Shown: one piece after another, positions 1 to 6,552 of the stretch
Layout: each line of letters begins with the position of its first letter
Position numbering within the stretch: the stretch's first letter is position 1
Origin: JBDREF01 sp043820045
GTDB lineage: Bacteria > Planctomycetota > Phycisphaerae > Sedimentisphaerales > Anaerobacaceae
Length of the DNA: 8,741 nucleotides
Reading direction: 5' to 3'
Assembly (NCBI GenBank): GCA_043820045.1
Contig: JBDREF010000396.1
Span: 1-8,741 of the forward strand
The notes under the pieces: generated by a model
What the model was told of the DNA's origin: nothing
Seen by the model: the letters and a program-made list of their open reading frames with translations, nothing else
Databases searched by the model: none
Position numbers and translations under genes: made by a program

Positions 1-3000
1 GATGATGGTAGTTTTGTATGCGCCGGCTCCGAGGAAGGCCAGGTCGAGGTTCAATTCACGCGGCGTCTCTTCACCGGTCAGGCCGCCCACAAACCATTGG
101 TCGCCCTTGCGGCGAGCGACGACGATGTACTTGCCCGGATAGCCGGCGAGGAACCTCGTGTCGTCCCATGCGGCGGGGACTTCCTTGAGGAACCGCTTCG
201 GTGCTTCCGGAAGCTCAAGGTACGGCTCTATGCCGTCGGCGAAGTGTATCCAGCCGGATTCGAAAACGACCGCCTGTGCGAGTTCGTGGCCGTAAGTAGT
301 CAAACGTGGATAGACGTTGTCCTTGAACATCACGGGCGTATAGTCCATCGGACCGACCACGTTGCGGGTGAAAGGAATTATGGTGTTATAGGTCAACGCC
401 ATTTTGGGATAGAGCCCGTCGAAGCTGTAACATTCCTCTCCTTTGACCGCTTCCATGCTCATCAAATGGGGATAGGTGCGGGACCAGCCGCGAGGCAAAG
501 TGCAGCCGTGGAAGTTAACCATGATCTGATAGTCGGCGGCGTCCTTGAGAATGTCATGGTAAAGCTTGATGATGTTCTGCTTGTCGGACTGAAAGAAATC
601 GACCTTTACGCCCTTGATGCCCCACTTGCGGAGCATGTCGAACTCGAAACGGCGGACGTCCCTCAGTGACATGGTGCCGCGGGGCTTCTCGGTGACAATG
701 TTGTGTTCGCCGCCGGAGTTGTACCACAGCAGCAGGCCGACGCCTTTCTGGTTGGCATAGGCGATCAGGTCGTGGATAGTGCCGTTCTTCATAATCGTCC
801 AGTTGGCATCGATGAGGGAGTATTCCCAGCCCATCTCGGCGGCGAGGTCTATCCACCTGCGGAGCTTGTCGTGATCCTGCGGGCTATCGTGGTCGAACAG
901 CCAGCTCCAGGAAGCACGGCCCGGCTTAATCCACGAGGTGTCTTCAACAATTGACGGCGGATTCAGGTTCTCCACAAGAGTGGATTCGACAATGGTCCCG
1001 AGGCCGTCGCCGAGTATGACAACGCGCCACGGCGTGCTCCACGGCAGGCTCGAAGACGGATCGACTTCGCCGGTGCCGTTTCCCTCGCCCTCATTTGGGA
1101 ACCGGATGCGGTAAAGACCGCCGGGCGCGTTCTGTTCGAGCCGGCAGCCGCAATACGCCGGATCGAGGGCGGCCTCAGTGACAAGACCCCAGCGCGAAGA
1201 GTCAGCGTTTCGAAACAGGACGGGAAAGGCCCAGCCCTCCTCGTTCGGTGACGGCGTTCCGACAGGCACGTCATCGGAGTAGTAGGTTTCATAAGCGGGC
1301 GTGTATTTGCTCGCCTTGTCGAACGGGTGCAGCCAGAGCCTGCCGCCGGCGGGAAGTTGAAAGCCCGTCAGTTCCCCGGTGACTGTGCGGGTCCCGTCGC
1401 TGCTTTCGGGGAATCGGTAGCGCAAGGCAACGCCGTCATTGTACGCCCGGACTATCAGCTCTAATTTGGCGCCGCCGTCGTTGCGGAGTTTGACCGTTGA
1501 TTCGGCGTAGTTGTTTCGGCAAACGCGACGTTTGCCGTGGAGCATCGTGTAGGTCTCGTCGATAACCGGGCCGTTTACTGCTTCAACGAATTCGAGGTTG
1601 CCGGTGAACTGCTGATCATCCCGAACTATGCCGAGCGGTGAGTATCCGATCACTTCTCCACCGGCATAATCGACTTTGTATTCCAGACGCGTTCCCCCGG
1701 CCACCCCTGCGGGTCCGGATAGCCGTACAGTGACGGCGACCTTCCCGCCAGGCGACCGAAGCGACGCGGTCCGGGCTCCGGATGCGCCGGCCTTTAGTTC
1801 GATCTTCTTGGCCCCTTTCGGCTTCGGCATGAAAATATCATCCTTCTTCAAACCGCACTCATCAATCACGTCCAGACAGTACTCCAGGTGTCCCAGCTCC
1901 CTGCCGGTGTTATTGGTGCCGAACGTGAACTTCACACCAGCAGACTTGGCACGCTTGATGAACGCCACGCTCGGAATCCGATACCGGGCGTTTATCTCCA
2001 TCGCCACATCATTTTTCACGAGGGCGCGAATGACCCTGTCCATCCTCTCTGTCGTCCACAGGCGGTCGTAGTCGGCCCGAATCACGTCCGGCAGAAACGT
2101 CGGATTCACATAAATATCGATCGGCTCGTCATTTAATATCCCCTCGATCTTCCCAACGAGCATTTCCATGAAATCCTGAGGGTCGTCCACCCACACCTCG
2201 TCTTTCATCCAAAGCCGCGTCCTGCGCCCCTGCCGGTCGTGAAACGTCATCGCATCGGTAAAGACATAGTCGAACTCGGCAATGACGTCTTTCGAGAACA
2301 TATTGACCCACTCCCGCCCTTCGGCCTGCATCGCCCTGAAGACCGGCTGGCCATCGAGCGATTTGAAGAACTCCCTCGCCCCTTCATCGCTCTGCACGGG
2401 AAAACCTAATCCGCAGTTCACCGCTACGCCGTAGAAAATTCCCGTCTCGCGCGATTTTGCCATCGCCTCTTCCAGCGTCAATCCTCCCTTCAGGTGCACG
2501 TGAAAGTCAGTCAGCGGCAGGTAATCGGCGTGATACTTCGTGATGCGATTTTGCAGCTCGATTTCTTCCTTCGACCTGACGTCCTTCGGCCGCGAGCCGT
2601 CCGGCAGGGGTTTGACGTAGATGTTTTTGAAATATACCGTACTGTCCGGGTCGTGGCCCTGAAGCGCGAATGTCCCCCTCGACAACACACGATTACGGCC
2701 CTCCGAGTTGCGAACCGGCTCATCCGGCTCGACATATTCGACGACGAGCTTGTCGTTTACCTTTATCGTGACTGTTCTGCCCTGCACTTTGAAATACAGG
2801 TTGAACCACTCCTTATCGCCGACAAACGACTTGAACAGATTCCGCACCGCGTACAGACTGCCCGTCTTGTTGAGTTCGATATAGTCGCCGGTGCCTTTAT
2901 GCGTGTTGTTTATCTGCACTTCGTAGCCGTCGGCAAGCCAGCCGGATTCCTGGTATTTCGTATGAAAATATACCCCCGAATTCGCCCCCGGCATGGTCAT

Positions 3001-3267
3001 CACATCCGCCCTGAACTCGAAATTCTGAAAATCGTGACCGCGGACTTTACCGTCATAGAACAAGTGGCTTCGTTTGCCGTTGGCTGCTATCATGCCGTCG
3101 TCAACCGAAAATGTGCCCTCGTTCTCATTCGCCCGCCAGCCGGCCAGAGATTTGCCGTCGAACAGCCGTACCCAGCCGTCCTTTCCGGGCCCATTGTCGG
3201 CTGCCATAACACACGCATTCACCATTAACAACGAAATAACAAGTGCAATACTTCCCATTCTAACCAT
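1..3267 (-). CDS. Secreted DUF1080 - PHP-like - GH97 fusion enzyme (3' end outside window)
   Basis: One uninterrupted frame of 1089 codons leaves the left edge. The frame was checked at the start, at several internal sites and at the edge. Residues 1-22 are a signal peptide ending near VMAAD. Residues about 28-220 are a DUF1080 beta-sandwich (GWVRLFDGKSLAGW, NSGVYFHTKY, YEVQINN), a family that includes 3-keto-disaccharide hydrolases. Residues about 250-485 are a PHP-like TIM barrel with DFHVH (H256, H258), E424-I-N and FGTNN (449-453). Residues about 503-770 look like the GH97 N-terminal sandwich and 775-1040 the GH97 barrel. GVKVDFFQSD places D890 where retaining GH97 enzymes have their nucleophile. 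MEAVKGEE (938-945) is a candidate for the acid/base and calcium-ligand region. The C-terminal GH97 sandwich begins near 1045 and is cut by the window. Retaining GH97 members are alpha-galactosidase-like, so that specificity is likely but inferred. DUF1080-PHP proteins normally seem to end near the MPKPKG at 480-485; here GH97 follows within about 20 residues. Domain assignment is confident; the substrate is not known. Confidence 0.9.
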   Translation of the reverse strand, partial: MVRMGSIALVISLLMVNACVMAADNGPGKDGWVRLFDGKSLAGWRANENEGTFSVDDGMIAANGKRSHLFYDGKVRGHDFQNFEFRADVMTMPGANSGVYFHTKYQESGWLADGYEVQINNTHKGTGDYIELNKTGSLYAVRNLFKSFVGDKEWFNLYFKVQGRTVTIKVNDKLVVEYVEPDEPVRNSEGRNRVLSRGTFALQGHDPDSTVYFKNIYVKPLPDGSRPKDVRSKEEIELQNRITKYHADYLPLTDFHVHLKGGLTLEEAMAKSRETGIFYGVAVNCGLGFPVQSDEGAREFFKSLDGQPVFRAMQAEGREWVNMFSKDVIAEFDYVFTDAMTFHDRQGRRTRLWMKDEVWVDDPQDFMEMLVGKIEGILNDEPIDIYVNPTFLPDVIRADYDRLWTTERMDRVIRALVKNDVAMEINARYRIPSVAFIKRAKSAGVKFTFGTNNTGRELGHLEYCLDVIDECGLKKDDIFMPKPKGAKKIELKAGASGARTASLRSPGGKVAVTVRLSGPAGVAGGTRLEYKVDYAGGEVIGYSPLGIVRDDQQFTGNLEFVEAVNGPVIDETYTMLHGKRRVCRNNYAESTVKLRNDGGAKLELIVRAYNDGVALRYRFPESSDGTRTVTGELTGFQLPAGGRLWLHPFDKASKYTPAYETYYSDDVPVGTPSPNEEGWAFPVLFRNADSSRWGLVTEAALDPAYCGCRLEQNAPGGLYRIRFPNEGEGNGTGEVDPSSSLPWSTPWRVVILGDGLGTIVESTLVENLNPPSIVEDTSWIKPGRASWSWLFDHDSPQDHDKLRRWIDLAAEMGWEYSLIDANWTIMKNGTIHDLIAYANQKGVGLLLWYNSGGEHNIVTEKPRGTMSLRDVRRFEFDMLRKWGIKGVKVDFFQSDKQNIIKLYHDILKDAADYQIMVNFHGCTLPRGWSRTYPHLMSMEAVKGEECYSFDGLYPKMALTYNTIIPFTRNVVGPMDYTPVMFKDNVYPRLTTYGHELAQAVVFESGWIHFADGIEPYLELPEAPKRFLKEVPAAWDDTRFLAGYPGKYIVVARRKGDQWFVGGLTGEETPRELNLDLAFLGAGAYKTTII

Positions 3268-3275
3268 ATCTTTTG

Positions 3276-3282
3276 CTCCTTT
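3276..3282 (-). promoter_or_regulatory. Ribosome binding site of the fusion enzyme
   Basis: AAAGGAG on the minus strand lies 8 nt before the ATG at 3267-3265. It fixes this start, which gives a complete signal peptide. I saw no convincing promoter between 3283 and 3380. Confidence 0.8.
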
Positions 3283-3380
3283 TATCATCACGCCGGTTTC
3301 AGATCACAATGCCCGGAACATGCGTACCCGGCGATGCCATGTCTCACTCGGCGGAAGCCTTCTCCAGCTTGCCGTGCAAA

Positions 3381-3460
3381 TTAACCGCAGAGAACGCGGA
3401 GATCGCCGAGAAAGAGAATAATTCATAAATCTCTGCGGCCTCTGCGGGCTCGGCGGTAAA
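3381..3460. repeat. 80-bp palindromic repeat built from 9-bp units
   Basis: The left arm starts TTAACCGC and the right arm ends GCGGTAAA. Each arm carries three copies of a 9-bp unit: CGCAGAGAA, CGCGGAGAT, CGCCGAGAA on the left and, on the opposite strand, CGCCGAGCC, CGCAGAGGC, CGCAGAGAT. The tip is the self-complementary GAATAATTC. It resembles the widespread intergenic palindromes of the AACCGCAGAG(A)CGCAGAG type that I know from many bacterial genomes, which are presumably non-autonomous mobile repeats. It starts 13 bp beyond the stop of the Band 7 gene and lies between that gene and the fusion enzyme, so it might also act as a transcription barrier. Confidence 0.75.
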
Positions 3461-3472
3461 TAGGGCCTGGCC

Positions 3473-4360
3473 TCAGGGGGGCGGGCCAACTGTGTCCTGC
3501 TCCGGAATATCGCGGAAGGTTATCTCGACCAATCGAATCGCAACGCCCCACGGCTTCACATCCGGCTCAAGAGCGGCTCGGACATCTGCGGCAATCTGCT
3601 CGCGAGCGGCGAGAAGCTTTCGGCCCGGCTGCCTGGAACACTCGTTCCTCAGAACCGCCCGAACGATGTTCTGAATCGCCGTTTGATAGTTGTCCACCTC
3701 GAACAGGGCCTTTCGCGAATCGACAACTTTGTAGCAGACCATAACATCAAGCTTGCATCTGACGCCGTCGCTCGTGAAGACGGTCTCGTTCTCGAATGGG
3801 GCCGTGTTTTCTTTTAGTTGTATCAGAGGTATATTCTTGTACGGACGCTGGTAAAGGCCCCAGAAGCTCAGCAGGCCGCGAAGGCCGGGCTGACAGACCT
3901 TTCGGTGCTTCCCAAACGCCACAACAACGAGGGCATTGCCCTGCGGCACTGCGTAGAACTTGCAGATTCCCAGCGTCAGCAGCCCGAGCAGTTTACAGAC
4001 AAGGGGCCTTTCCGACTCCAGCCGCCGCAGTTCTCTGTACACCGGTTTCCTCTCGGCCCTGTCCGGAACTACCCCGGCGGTGAGTGTACCAGCCGCTTTT
4101 TTGCCGGCCCTTTCCTTTATGCGCCGCCCTATCCAGAGCGCAAGGCCCGTCAGGAAGCCCACGAAAAAACCGATGCCGCCGCAGATATATACGCCGGCAG
4201 GCTGAGCTTTGGCCACAGGCCAGAATTCCTCGAACGAATCTACCTTCTCCAGGGTCTTTTTCTCGAAGACTATCTTTTCGCCGTCCATCTGTCCGAAAAG
4301 CACCAGTCCGAGTGCAAGACCCACAATCCCCAACAGGCACGCCAACAGGAATGTTTTCAT
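3473..4360 (-). CDS. Membrane-anchored SPFH/Band 7 domain protein, short C-terminus
   Basis: A 295-residue protein. Hydrophobic segments at about 3-23 and 55-77 are membrane anchors separated by a charged stretch. The SPFH/Band 7 domain runs from about 135 to 285: YAVPQGNALVVVAFGKHRKV and CQPGLRG match the family opening, followed by FTSDGVRCKLDVMVCYKV and a closing VAIRLVEITFRDIP. SPFH proteins (stomatin, prohibitin, flotillin, HflK/C) form membrane scaffolds that influence proteases or membrane domains. Most continue after this point into a long alanine/glutamate-rich coiled coil needed for oligomerisation. Here the chain stops 10 residues later at EQDTVGPPP, right before an inserted palindrome, and the same frame stays open for 42 more codons to a stop at 3344-3346. 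Truncation is therefore possible. The start is supported by the membrane segment beginning at residue 3; its ribosome site (GGG about 8 nt upstream) is weak. The leader has a small hairpin at 4417-4431. Confidence 0.85.
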   Translation of the reverse strand: MKTFLLACLLGIVGLALGLVLFGQMDGEKIVFEKKTLEKVDSFEEFWPVAKAQPAGVYICGGIGFFVGFLTGLALWIGRRIKERAGKKAAGTLTAGVVPDRAERKPVYRELRRLESERPLVCKLLGLLTLGICKFYAVPQGNALVVVAFGKHRKVCQPGLRGLLSFWGLYQRPYKNIPLIQLKENTAPFENETVFTSDGVRCKLDVMVCYKVVDSRKALFEVDNYQTAIQNIVRAVLRNECSRQPGRKLLAAREQIAADVRAALEPDVKPWGVAIRLVEITFRDIPEQDTVGPPP

Positions 4361-4474
4361 TTTTCTAACCCAAAATAGTAGTTTTCCAAACGTCCATCAC
4401 GATTCTCCGCCGCCGCTGGCGAGGAACGCCACAGTTTCCAACCTCGTACCCGGCCGGCTGTCAAGCAAGGTCCT

Positions 4475-4503
4475 ATTGTACGGCAAATCCTGCTTAATGT
4501 TAA
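4475..4503 (-). promoter_or_regulatory. Promoter of the Band 7 gene
   Basis: On the minus strand the -35 box TTAACA (4498-4503) and the -10 box TACAAT (4475-4480) are 17 bp apart, each matching 5 of 6 consensus bases. The predicted start near 4468 gives a leader of about 107 nt for the Band 7 gene. Confidence 0.6.
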
Positions 4504-4505
4504 GC
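4492..4505. promoter_or_regulatory. Candidate operator palindrome over the -35 box
   Basis: GCTTAATGTTAAGC is a perfect inverted repeat with 6-bp arms and a 2-bp centre. It covers the whole -35 box of the Band 7 promoter, a position typical of repressor sites. No cognate regulator is in the window. Confidence 0.4.
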
Positions 4506-4602
4506 GGCTTTATTTACAACCCAAAGGCCTGTCTTGGTGTTTCGCCCCGCCGAGCCCATATCCGACCCGTTCGCTGCAATAAGTGCAAAAAAAACGTTAC
4601 AT

Positions 4603-4632
4603 TTGCAGGCGACTGCGGCACCTAAATATAGT
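4603..4632 (+). promoter_or_regulatory. Promoter of small RNA unit 1
   Basis: TTGCAG (4603-4608), an 18-bp spacer and TATAGT (4627-4632). The same layout recurs before unit 2 and, on the minus strand, at 8689-8718. The predicted start is near 4639. Confidence 0.45.
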
Positions 4633-4638
4633 GCTCGA

Positions 4639-4739
4639 TAACAACCAAGGTTTAGAACGCAATACGTTTCATGAACACATGACACAATTTGGGGCCCCTG
4701 CTTTTACAACCACTCCTCCTGGCAGGGGCCGTTTTTTTT
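4639..4739 (+). ncRNA. Candidate small RNA 1 (about 100 nt)
   Basis: This is inferred from a promoter-like site upstream, an internal hairpin at 4666-4685 (8-bp stem with one mismatch, core TCATG-AACA-CATGA) and a strong terminator at 4693-4739, with no protein gene between. The terminator loop contains CTCCTCCT, complementary to Shine-Dalgarno-type sequences. CCUCCU-loop RNAs are known in other bacteria, for example the cuckoo RNAs of alphaproteobacteria, but I see no sign of homology. It could instead be a terminator for unseen upstream + strand transcription. Confidence 0.45.
4693..4739 (+). terminator. Rho-independent terminator 1
   Basis: A perfect 9-bp stem GGCCCCTGC (4693-4701) / GCAGGGGCC (4722-4730) encloses a 20-nt loop and is followed by G and eight T residues. 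The T tract is on the right only, so it works on the + strand, although no + strand protein gene precedes it. Confidence 0.85.
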
Positions 4740-4786
4740 GCATTTTTTCACTTATTTTAAAATTTTTTCAAAATGACCATCAACAT

Positions 4787-4816
4787 TTGGGGCTCGACAA
4801 TCGCTGTATATATAGT
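4787..4816 (+). promoter_or_regulatory. Promoter of small RNA unit 2
   Basis: TTGGGG (4787-4792), an 18-bp spacer and TATAGT (4811-4816) followed by G, the same spacing and -10 box as unit 1. The -35 match is weak. The predicted start is near 4823. Confidence 0.4.
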
Positions 4817-4822
4817 GACGCT

Positions 4823-4894
4823 GGGCAGGATGTCCGCCGTTGCTACCGGCCCCCGCTGTCTTCAGCCCTCCTTCATGCGGGGGCCTTCTTTTTT
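4823..4894 (+). ncRNA. Candidate small RNA 2 (about 72 nt)
   Basis: This has the same plan as unit 1: a promoter-like site, a short 5' hairpin at 4824-4838 (GGC-A-GG, loop ATGT, CC-GCC), then a strong terminator whose 20-nt loop contains CCCTCCTTC. The bodies of the two RNAs share little sequence outside the promoter and terminator. CTCCTTC is complementary over 7 nt to GAAGGAG upstream of the prepilin start, but such matches are common for Shine-Dalgarno sites. Confidence 0.45.
4848..4894 (+). terminator. Rho-independent terminator 2
   Basis: A perfect 9-bp stem GGCCCCCGC (4848-4856) / GCGGGGGCC (4877-4885) with a 20-nt loop, followed by TTC and six T. Only one base pair differs from terminator 1 and the loop length is identical. 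Confidence 0.85.
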
Positions 4895-4945
4895 CGACGC
4901 CGTGGACAACTCCCAGCCATATCATTTTCGAGAAAACTCAAATAG

Positions 4946-4974
4946 TTGCATTTCTTGCGCAAACTTGGTAATAT
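4946..4974 (+). promoter_or_regulatory. Possible promoter of the lipoprotein gene
   Basis: TTGCAT (4946-4951) and TAATAT (4969-4974), 17 bp apart, in AT-rich DNA; the palindrome TTGCGCAA lies in the spacer. Other -10 choices in the overlapping TATATAG run are possible. A leader of roughly 140 nt would follow. Confidence 0.35.
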
Positions 4975-4998
4975 ATAGATAAGGGAAGAAGCACATAA

Positions 4999-5034
4999 CC
5001 GCCGCATTTCACGGCATATGCAAAGTCCCGGCGG
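4999..5034 (+). promoter_or_regulatory. Hairpin with two alternative pairings in the lipoprotein leader
   Basis: CCGCCG (4999-5004) can pair with CGGCGG (5029-5034), or GCCG (5001-5004) can pair with CGGC (5012-5015); the two exclude each other. The arrangement could be a switch, but I recognise no known riboswitch core. Confidence 0.2.
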
Positions 5035-5121
5035 GTGTACTTCGTCGTATAACTTCTTTTCAGTGAAGAGCTTATCAACGGAGTACCAAGACGGCGTTTC
5101 CGGGTGCAGGCAGGGAGTAAG

Positions 5122-5535
5122 ATGAGAATCACGGTTTGGAAACTGGCGCTAATCGGGCTGATTGCGGTCGCAACGGCGGGATGTTCCGCTCACAGATGCT
5201 ACTGGTACAATCCGGCCCGTACACTGGAACAGGCACGCCAAGACTGCCTGGAATGTTACGATGATGCCCTCGCCCAGGCCTCCGAGGCCATGTCTGAATA
5301 CTACTCCAATCGCTACACCACAGCAGCTCCGGAGCACTTCGGTGAGGATGCTTTGGGCATGAGCGATGCAGACCGTATGGCGATACAAGGCTGGAATTCG
5401 TGGGGAGCAGCTTACCAGGACAGGATATTCCGCGGGTGCATGAGGCAAAGAGGTTATTGCAGAAAGAAAGCGGACAAGCTGGACCCCTCGGCACGCAAAA
5501 GGATACTATCCATCGGCAACGTCGCAGGCAGATAG
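5122..5535 (+). CDS. Small cysteine-rich lipoprotein of unknown function
   Basis: 137 residues. Residues 1-20 are a lipoprotein signal peptide with a hydrophobic core (LALIGLIAVA) and lipobox-like TAGC, making C21 the lipidated residue, so it should be attached to the outer membrane or inner-membrane surface. The mature part has five further cysteines: C26, C42 and C45 (DCLEC), C106 and C113 (GCMRQRGYC). The middle, rich in Ala, Glu and Tyr, looks helical. The ending FRGCMRQRGY resembles the tail of many small envelope lipoproteins. The ATG at 5122 is chosen because AGGGAG lies 4 nt before it and the signal peptide begins there; an upstream GTG at 5104 would only add six residues. A small hairpin (5552-5563) without a T tract follows. 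No function can be assigned. Confidence 0.75.
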   Translation: MRITVWKLALIGLIAVATAGCSAHRCYWYNPARTLEQARQDCLECYDDALAQASEAMSEYYSNRYTTAAPEHFGEDALGMSDADRMAIQGWNSWGAAYQDRIFRGCMRQRGYCRKKADKLDPSARKRILSIGNVAGR

Positions 5536-5586
5536 CCAGACCCTGCTTCATGCCTCGAAAGGCCGCAAAGATTTCCCGCCTTAAAG

Positions 5587-5616
5587 TTGTATTTCCGCCA
5601 CAGCTCGGATTATGAT
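5587..5616 (+). promoter_or_regulatory. Promoter of the prepilin gene
   Basis: TTGTAT (5587-5592), an 18-bp spacer and TATGAT (5611-5616). The predicted start near 5623 rules out the TTG at 5587 as a translation start and leaves a leader of about 84 nt to the GTG at 5707. Confidence 0.5.
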
Positions 5617-5706
5617 ATACATTGCAATCGCCCGGCATATCAGGATTTATGTCAAATGCCGGTTGAGGAAGTACTTCTCGAATATGGAGAAGGAGAACGG
5701 TCGGCT

Positions 5707-6504
5707 GTGCACAGGTCAAAAGGGTTCACCTTAATAGAACTTTTGGTGGTGATTGCGATCATCGCTTTGTTGATGGCGGTGCTGATGCCGGCGCTGCAGC
5801 GGGTAAAGAAACAGGCAAAGGCGGTCGCCTGTCAATCGACACTTCACCAGTGGGCCGTTATCTTCGAGATGTACGCCGGCCAAAACGACGGCTCCTTCTG
5901 GAGCGGCGATTTCTCCCGGGACGGATGGGAACAATACTGCTGGACCGAGCCGTTAAGGGCGTTCTACAACAATGACGAAAAGGTGCGTCTGTGCCCGATG
6001 GCCGTGAAGTTCAGGGAAGAGGGCGCCAGAGACCCCTTCGCAGCCTGGGGGCCGGTCCGGCAGACCGGCAATCAACGCGGCAGCTTCGGCATGAACAACT
6101 GGCTCTGCAACCCGGCGCCGGACGTAAAGTTCATACACGGCCGGGAATCAACGACGGACAACTGGAGGAACGCCTACGTCGATGGCGCCGCCAATATACC
6201 GATGCTAATGGATTGCGCGTTTGTCGAGAGCAAGCCCTACGAATTCGACACACCGCCCGAATACGACGGCGACATATCGACATACGGCGTCAGCGCCCTG
6301 CAAATCAAGCGATTCTGCCTGAACCGGCACGATGGATTCATCAACGGTATCTTTCTGGACTTCTCCGTGAGAAGAATCGGCCTCAAGGAGTTGTGGACGC
6401 TCAAATGGCACCGCAGCTTCGATACGAACGGCGTATGGGCCAAAGCCGGCGGCGTCCAGCCGGACGACTGGCCCGAATGGATCAGAAGATTTAAGGATTA
6501 TTGA
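5707..6504 (+). CDS. PulG-like prepilin (type II secretion / pseudopilin family)
   Basis: 265 residues from the GTG at 5707. The N-terminus HRSKG|FTLIELLVV is a class III prepilin leader: prepilin peptidase would cut after G6, F7 would be methylated, and E11 is the conserved Glu5 of the mature pilin. Residues 7-30 form the hydrophobic helix. The rest is a globular domain with the typical planctomycete ending: NRHDGFINGIFLDFSVR, then GLKELWTLKWH and KAGGVQPDDWPEW. Sedimentisphaerales carry many such paralogs. The protein is probably a pseudopilin or surface fibre component, with exact role unknown. The GTG is preferred because it gives a six-residue leader and AAGGAG lies 11 nt upstream; the ATG at 5656 would give an unusually long, acidic leader. 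The downstream palindrome (6553-6639) may end its transcript. Confidence 0.85.
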   Translation: MHRSKGFTLIELLVVIAIIALLMAVLMPALQRVKKQAKAVACQSTLHQWAVIFEMYAGQNDGSFWSGDFSRDGWEQYCWTEPLRAFYNNDEKVRLCPMAVKFREEGARDPFAAWGPVRQTGNQRGSFGMNNWLCNPAPDVKFIHGRESTTDNWRNAYVDGAANIPMLMDCAFVESKPYEFDTPPEYDGDISTYGVSALQIKRFCLNRHDGFINGIFLDFSVRRIGLKELWTLKWHRSFDTNGVWAKAGGVQPDDWPEWIRRFKDY

Positions 6505-6552
6505 GAAACACCAACCACAGACTATTGGGAAGACCTGCAAGCAAGTCACCCT

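Larger units (their letters stand above)
4361..5121. other. 761-bp intergenic region with divergent promoters and two RNA units
   Basis: I find no convincing protein gene here; open frames on either strand lack family features and good ribosome sites. From left to right it holds the leader and promoter of the Band 7 gene, two + strand promoter/RNA/terminator units (4603-4739 and 4787-4894), an AT-rich spacer between them, and the promoter and leader of the lipoprotein gene. Confidence 0.7.

Noticed and set aside
97..3228. Long + strand open frames opposite the fusion enzyme (for example 97-669 and 2494-3228)
   Set aside because: They are antisense shadows of a continuous minus-strand gene with recognisable domains, and have no ribosome sites or family features.
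3381..3460. CRISPR array in the 9-bp repeated segment
   Set aside because: The units are adjacent without spacers and form one palindrome.
3473..3475. TGA read as selenocysteine or read through
   Set aside because: No selenocysteine-like hairpin or Cys-aligned site was seen; the following palindrome is better explained as a repeat.
3818..4625. Overlapping + strand open frames opposite and upstream of the Band 7 gene
   Set aside because: Opposite strand of a gene with clear SPFH motifs; low-complexity Arg/Ser/Pro composition typical of shadow frames.
4999..5100. Cyclic-di-GMP-I riboswitch before the lipoprotein
   Set aside because: A GCAAAG string is present, but the conserved three-helix arrangement and the tetraloop-receptor sequences could not be found.
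5104..5121. GTG at 5104 as lipoprotein start
   Set aside because: The ATG at 5122 has a ribosome site 4 nt upstream and begins a standard lipoprotein signal peptide.
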